33,523 nt of DNA. Source: Chara braunii (lineage: Eukaryota; Streptophyta; Charophyceae; Charales; Characeae). A program made the position numbers and the translations under genes. Shown piece by piece: positions 30,399-33,523 of this stretch (positions are counted from its first letter, which is position 1; every line of letters starts with the position of its first letter). The stretch lies in assembly GCA_003427395.1 (NCBI GenBank), contig BFEA01000158.1:779432-812954 (forward strand), in the 5' to 3' direction. Under the pieces are notes generated by a model. That model worked only from the letters and a program-made list of their open reading frames with translations. It was not told the origin of the DNA and ran no database searches.

Positions 30399-32059
30399 TT
30401 CTCCCTTTTCGAGTTAAAGATATATTCAGTCACAAAAATAGTCCCAACGGACTGAACAGAGAGGTTCCTGAACGTTAAAATTTTCCCTAAGAAAACAAGT
30501 TAGTTTCAAGATGCCATTCTTAAGGTGCAGGTTACAAGACAATGAACTATTTGAGCAATATATTTTCCGTATTCTTATTAGAGATGACTTCAAATATAGT
30601 TTGATGATTCAAACAAAGGCCTAGGGAAGGAAGGAAAACAACTCACTTTTCATAAAAAGTTAGACGAGAGATAAATCATAACCTCATTTTCTAAAGTGTC
30701 ATGAAAGATTATTAGTCAATCTATGCAAAAACTATGAATTTTTTTTATCTAGAAGGTGAGAAAAGGTTAACAATGCCCTTAATTTTTTTTTACGGTCATT
30801 ATAACAACAGTCTCACACCTTTTAAGCCAGACTTGTCACCTGTTTATATAATGGACAAAAAAAAAGAAGGTAAGAGAATGCATCAAAGAGGCCTAAAACC
30901 CCAAGACAAAGTGTGTTTTCAAGCAAAATTCACTATTTTTCAGTTTTTTCCTATGATGTTTTTTCTGCACGACCTGGCACCCGGACGTAAAAAAAAAAAA
31001 AAAGAAGATTTTTTTTCCTTTTTTTTTGCTTTTTTGCGCTCTCCTAGAGGACCACAAATCCGGGCTCGTTTCATTTTTTGAGAGTTGGTTGTCAAGAGGG
31101 GAAAAAATGGGGTATAAATTGTTTTTAAAGGGGCTAAGAGGGATTAAAGGAGGGTCTTTTAGTATGATTTTCTTTTTAATCTTCGATTCCGTGAGGAATT
31201 CTGATGTGAACCTCAGCCAAAAATTGCTTATATTGCAATTCTGCACAACATATTTGTTTTCGGGAATTTTTTGGCTTTTCGTTTTTTTTTTTTTTTTTTT
31301 TTTTTTGCGTTGAAACTGTCTGGAACCCTGCCTGGGGGACATGCTTGACCAGGCACTTAGGCATTTCCCCGGGCACAAATTGGGTGCCCGGGCGCCCGAA
31401 AAAACAACCTAGGTTTTTTTATTTGTTTTCATGATGTTCGTGATTTTCAGGGTTCGCAAAAACAGTCATCTCCAAGATCCTCCAAAACACCAAACTTGGC
31501 ACAAGCAGACCTTGACAAAAAATAAAACAATAATTATTTTTTTTTAACAAAAAATATCCCCAAACCCACTTTTCAGTGTTGGGCGTATTAACCTGGGGCT
31601 AAAAAATAGGGGTCCCTGTTAACCACTTATTCATAAGGTCATATTATAGTATTTCTAACAAAATGGTTTATTAAGACGCTTACGTCAAAGGAGGAGAAAT
31701 ATTGGATCGTAGCAAAAAAATGAGACTTATCTTATTCCCATTATATTTGGTCATGCGCTGTCCAGCAAATTGATCCCTAAGAAGGACTGTCCCGACCTGG
31801 TTACGAAGGGTTGGCAGGAGTGTTTTGGGATGTATGCCACGAAGCAGCGGTGGTGCTCAGGCTGAGTGCGCCAGCTATACCTCCATCGAGTCCCTATGAC
31901 AGGATAAGGCCTCGCGAGGTACACATGCGGAAGTTGCCATCATCCCTTAGATGGGTATATCCCCGCCGAGTTACTGAACACACACGCAAAAACTTTTATA
32001 TACAATCGCAGAGGTGACCTATGACGTTTTTTGTACGCTGTAACATACTACGAGGTATT
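30399..32059. other. No gene recognised; A/T homopolymers
   Basis: AT-rich DNA with homopolymer runs (A15 near 30989, T23 near 31284). Frames of 95-161 codons overlap here on both strands but are Lys/Phe-rich because of the homopolymers. A GC-rich patch (31363-31399) has gggtgcccgggcgcccg. Confidence 0.4.
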
Positions 32060-32065
32060 TATGAT

Positions 32066-32150
32066 TAACACATAAATCGAACCTGTATACGAACCGCCAT
32101 GTGGGGCGTTAATCTCTCATACACGGCCCTATGTCGGTCGACTAAGACAC
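32066..32150 (-). repeat. Weak tRNA-like sequence, possible SINE relic
   Basis: On the minus strand a B-box-like ggttcgattt (RC of 32074-32083) lies about 52 bp after an A-box-like tcttagtcgacc (RC of about 32136-32147). The arms do not fold into a proper cloverleaf. Confidence 0.3.
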
Positions 32151-33470
32151 TCAATTTAACCACACGTCACACAATCACGAATAATACTAACTGACAAAAT
32201 TGCACACGGGACAAGTCCATTCGCGAATGTTCCAATGTATAACTTGAGGTCGGCGGTCGGTCAAATACAAAGGGGGAACAATAAAATATGGCTCGTGCAA
32301 AACTTAGTAAAACGAACGTATGTATGAAGAGACCACAACATTCAATCATGCACACTCACACGATTGAGTTGTCATGACGACGCTTTACGCGTTACCCACA
32401 ATGAAGTGACCCTTCGTGGTTTTTAAGGCTGCATACCTCATATAAGTGTCAAACATAAACCATCATGAGAGAATCTTTTCTCACGATATAGAACGACTGA
32501 AGGATAAGTCATTCCGCCCTCGTGACAGCTCTCTCCTTTAGGCGGAGCACAATGGTAGGCGAGGAATGAATGTCCGACGCATAGGGGGTGATCCTTTGTG
32601 CTGGACAAGGACTTCGAATTCTGATCCAGGACCTAACATCCGACAAACAAATAAACAAACAATCCTCGTTATGCCCTTCTTACATCATTGCATTTTACCC
32701 CCAATAAAATGTCAGGCTAAACGAAACTCGCAAGCGGCCCGGCTCGTTCGAACTAAAAATAGGGTCAGACGGTGGCCGACTTGCGCCTCACGTTAATTGG
32801 CCTTACTAAGATAAACGAGGGATAGGGGTACACACATACGCCAGAGGGTTCAAAANAAAGAGGAGGTTTGTGTGGANAACAAGAGGAGACCATCTCTCAT
32901 AAATAGTTGTGGCTTACTAATCCATTCGCAACCGCTCGCTCATCCATTCTAGCTCGTTATATAAAATCAAGCTTCAACGTACACACCTGCAGATATATAT
33001 TCAGTCGAGATCACAATTNNGCGCAATAAAGGGGTCAACCTCTCTGTTTCCTGCAACTCGTATCCCCCCTCTTAATACATGCACAAACTAAAACCTTTGT
33101 GCAACCTTCCCAAAAGAAACACGCAGTCCCTTTGAATGGTCATTGAAAGAACATGGGTAAAAATGCGAAAAAAAAATGTATTAACCATTCAGTTAAGGTT
33201 TCATGTTGAAATGCAGGATCAAGAGTGGTTGAATNGCAAACCGACCTGCTACCAATCGATAGAAGCAAAAGAAAATCGTCCAATTGGCGCAGTGTTTTGT
33301 TAACACTCACAACTATATTTTCTTGCGTCTTCAAACGAGCACGGATATTGTTTCAATCTCAACCTTAGGTTTAACCTCTGCCTCGTTGCCTACTAACTAC
33401 TAACGGGATCGGTCCTTATTTATCAAGATCTGGGAAAATTTCGGCAGCGTCTCCCCTAGGTAGGGTTGTC
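32151..33470. other. No gene recognised; scattered Ns
   Basis: Ambiguous bases at 32856, 32877, 33019-33020 and 33235 indicate low coverage or low quality near the window end. No open frame longer than 76 codons and no known motif. Confidence 0.4.
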
Positions 33471-33473
33471 AAG

Positions 33474-33520
33474 CGGGGATCCCCGGGGGCCGAGCCGAGG
33501 TTGGGGTTTGACCCCCAACC
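33474..33520. repeat. Two GC-rich hairpins at the window end
   Basis: cggggatccccg (33474-33485) is a perfect palindrome. ggttgggg...ccccaacc (33499-33520) is an 8-bp stem with a 6-base loop. They may be the end of an element running out of the window. Confidence 0.6.
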
Positions 33521-33523
33521 CCC

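Overview
The window looks like repeat-dominated intergenic DNA of a eukaryote, most likely a green plant or streptophyte alga. A charophyte such as Chara is my best guess. This is an inference from three things: the style of the retroelements (a Ty3/Gypsy element primed by a plant-type initiator-Met tRNA, and a GIY-YIG-bearing Penelope-like element), the many long GA/CT microsatellites, and the dense non-autonomous DNA transposons. I see no host gene that I can support. Every recognisable protein domain belongs to a decayed mobile element.

Layout. Bases 1-956 are non-coding, with short hairpin-like repeats and a tRNA-like SINE head on the minus strand. Bases 957-12276 are one old Ty3/Gypsy LTR retrotransposon with unusually long LTRs of about 2.53 kb. 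It has a primer binding site directly after the 5' LTR, then gag, protease, a deleted reverse transcriptase, RNase H, a PHD finger, and an integrase whose C-terminal domain is split by a 365-bp MITE. Bases 12277-13033 hold a second tRNA-like SINE head and unassigned DNA. Bases 13034-19177 are a complete but dead Penelope-like retroelement. It has a 13-bp target-site duplication and about 126-bp direct terminal repeats (pLTR-like). Its coding order is CCHC knuckle, coiled coil, SAP-like motif, GIY-YIG nuclease, reverse transcriptase. A 1.4-kb hAT-like foldback element with an 8-bp target duplication (and an assembly gap) sits inside the GIY-YIG domain.

Bases 19191-24832 are unassigned DNA with GA/CT and TATC microsatellites, a second hAT-like element containing a nested CACTA-like MITE, and several foldback hairpins. 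Bases 24833-30386 are AT-rich. They are bracketed by two inverted copies of a 330-bp MITE whose target duplications appear to be 12 bp, and they contain a 2.4-kb element with roughly 500-bp inverted repeats and a degenerate 190-200-bp tandem repeat. Bases 30387-33523 have no gene that I can see, one weak tRNA-like sequence and scattered Ns.

The most notable items are the domain architecture of the Penelope-like element, the PHD finger between RNase H and integrase in the Gypsy element, the templated filler at the Gypsy RT deletion, and the MITE family with long target duplications. All coding regions carry several in-frame stops or frameshifts, so they are annotated as pseudogenes.
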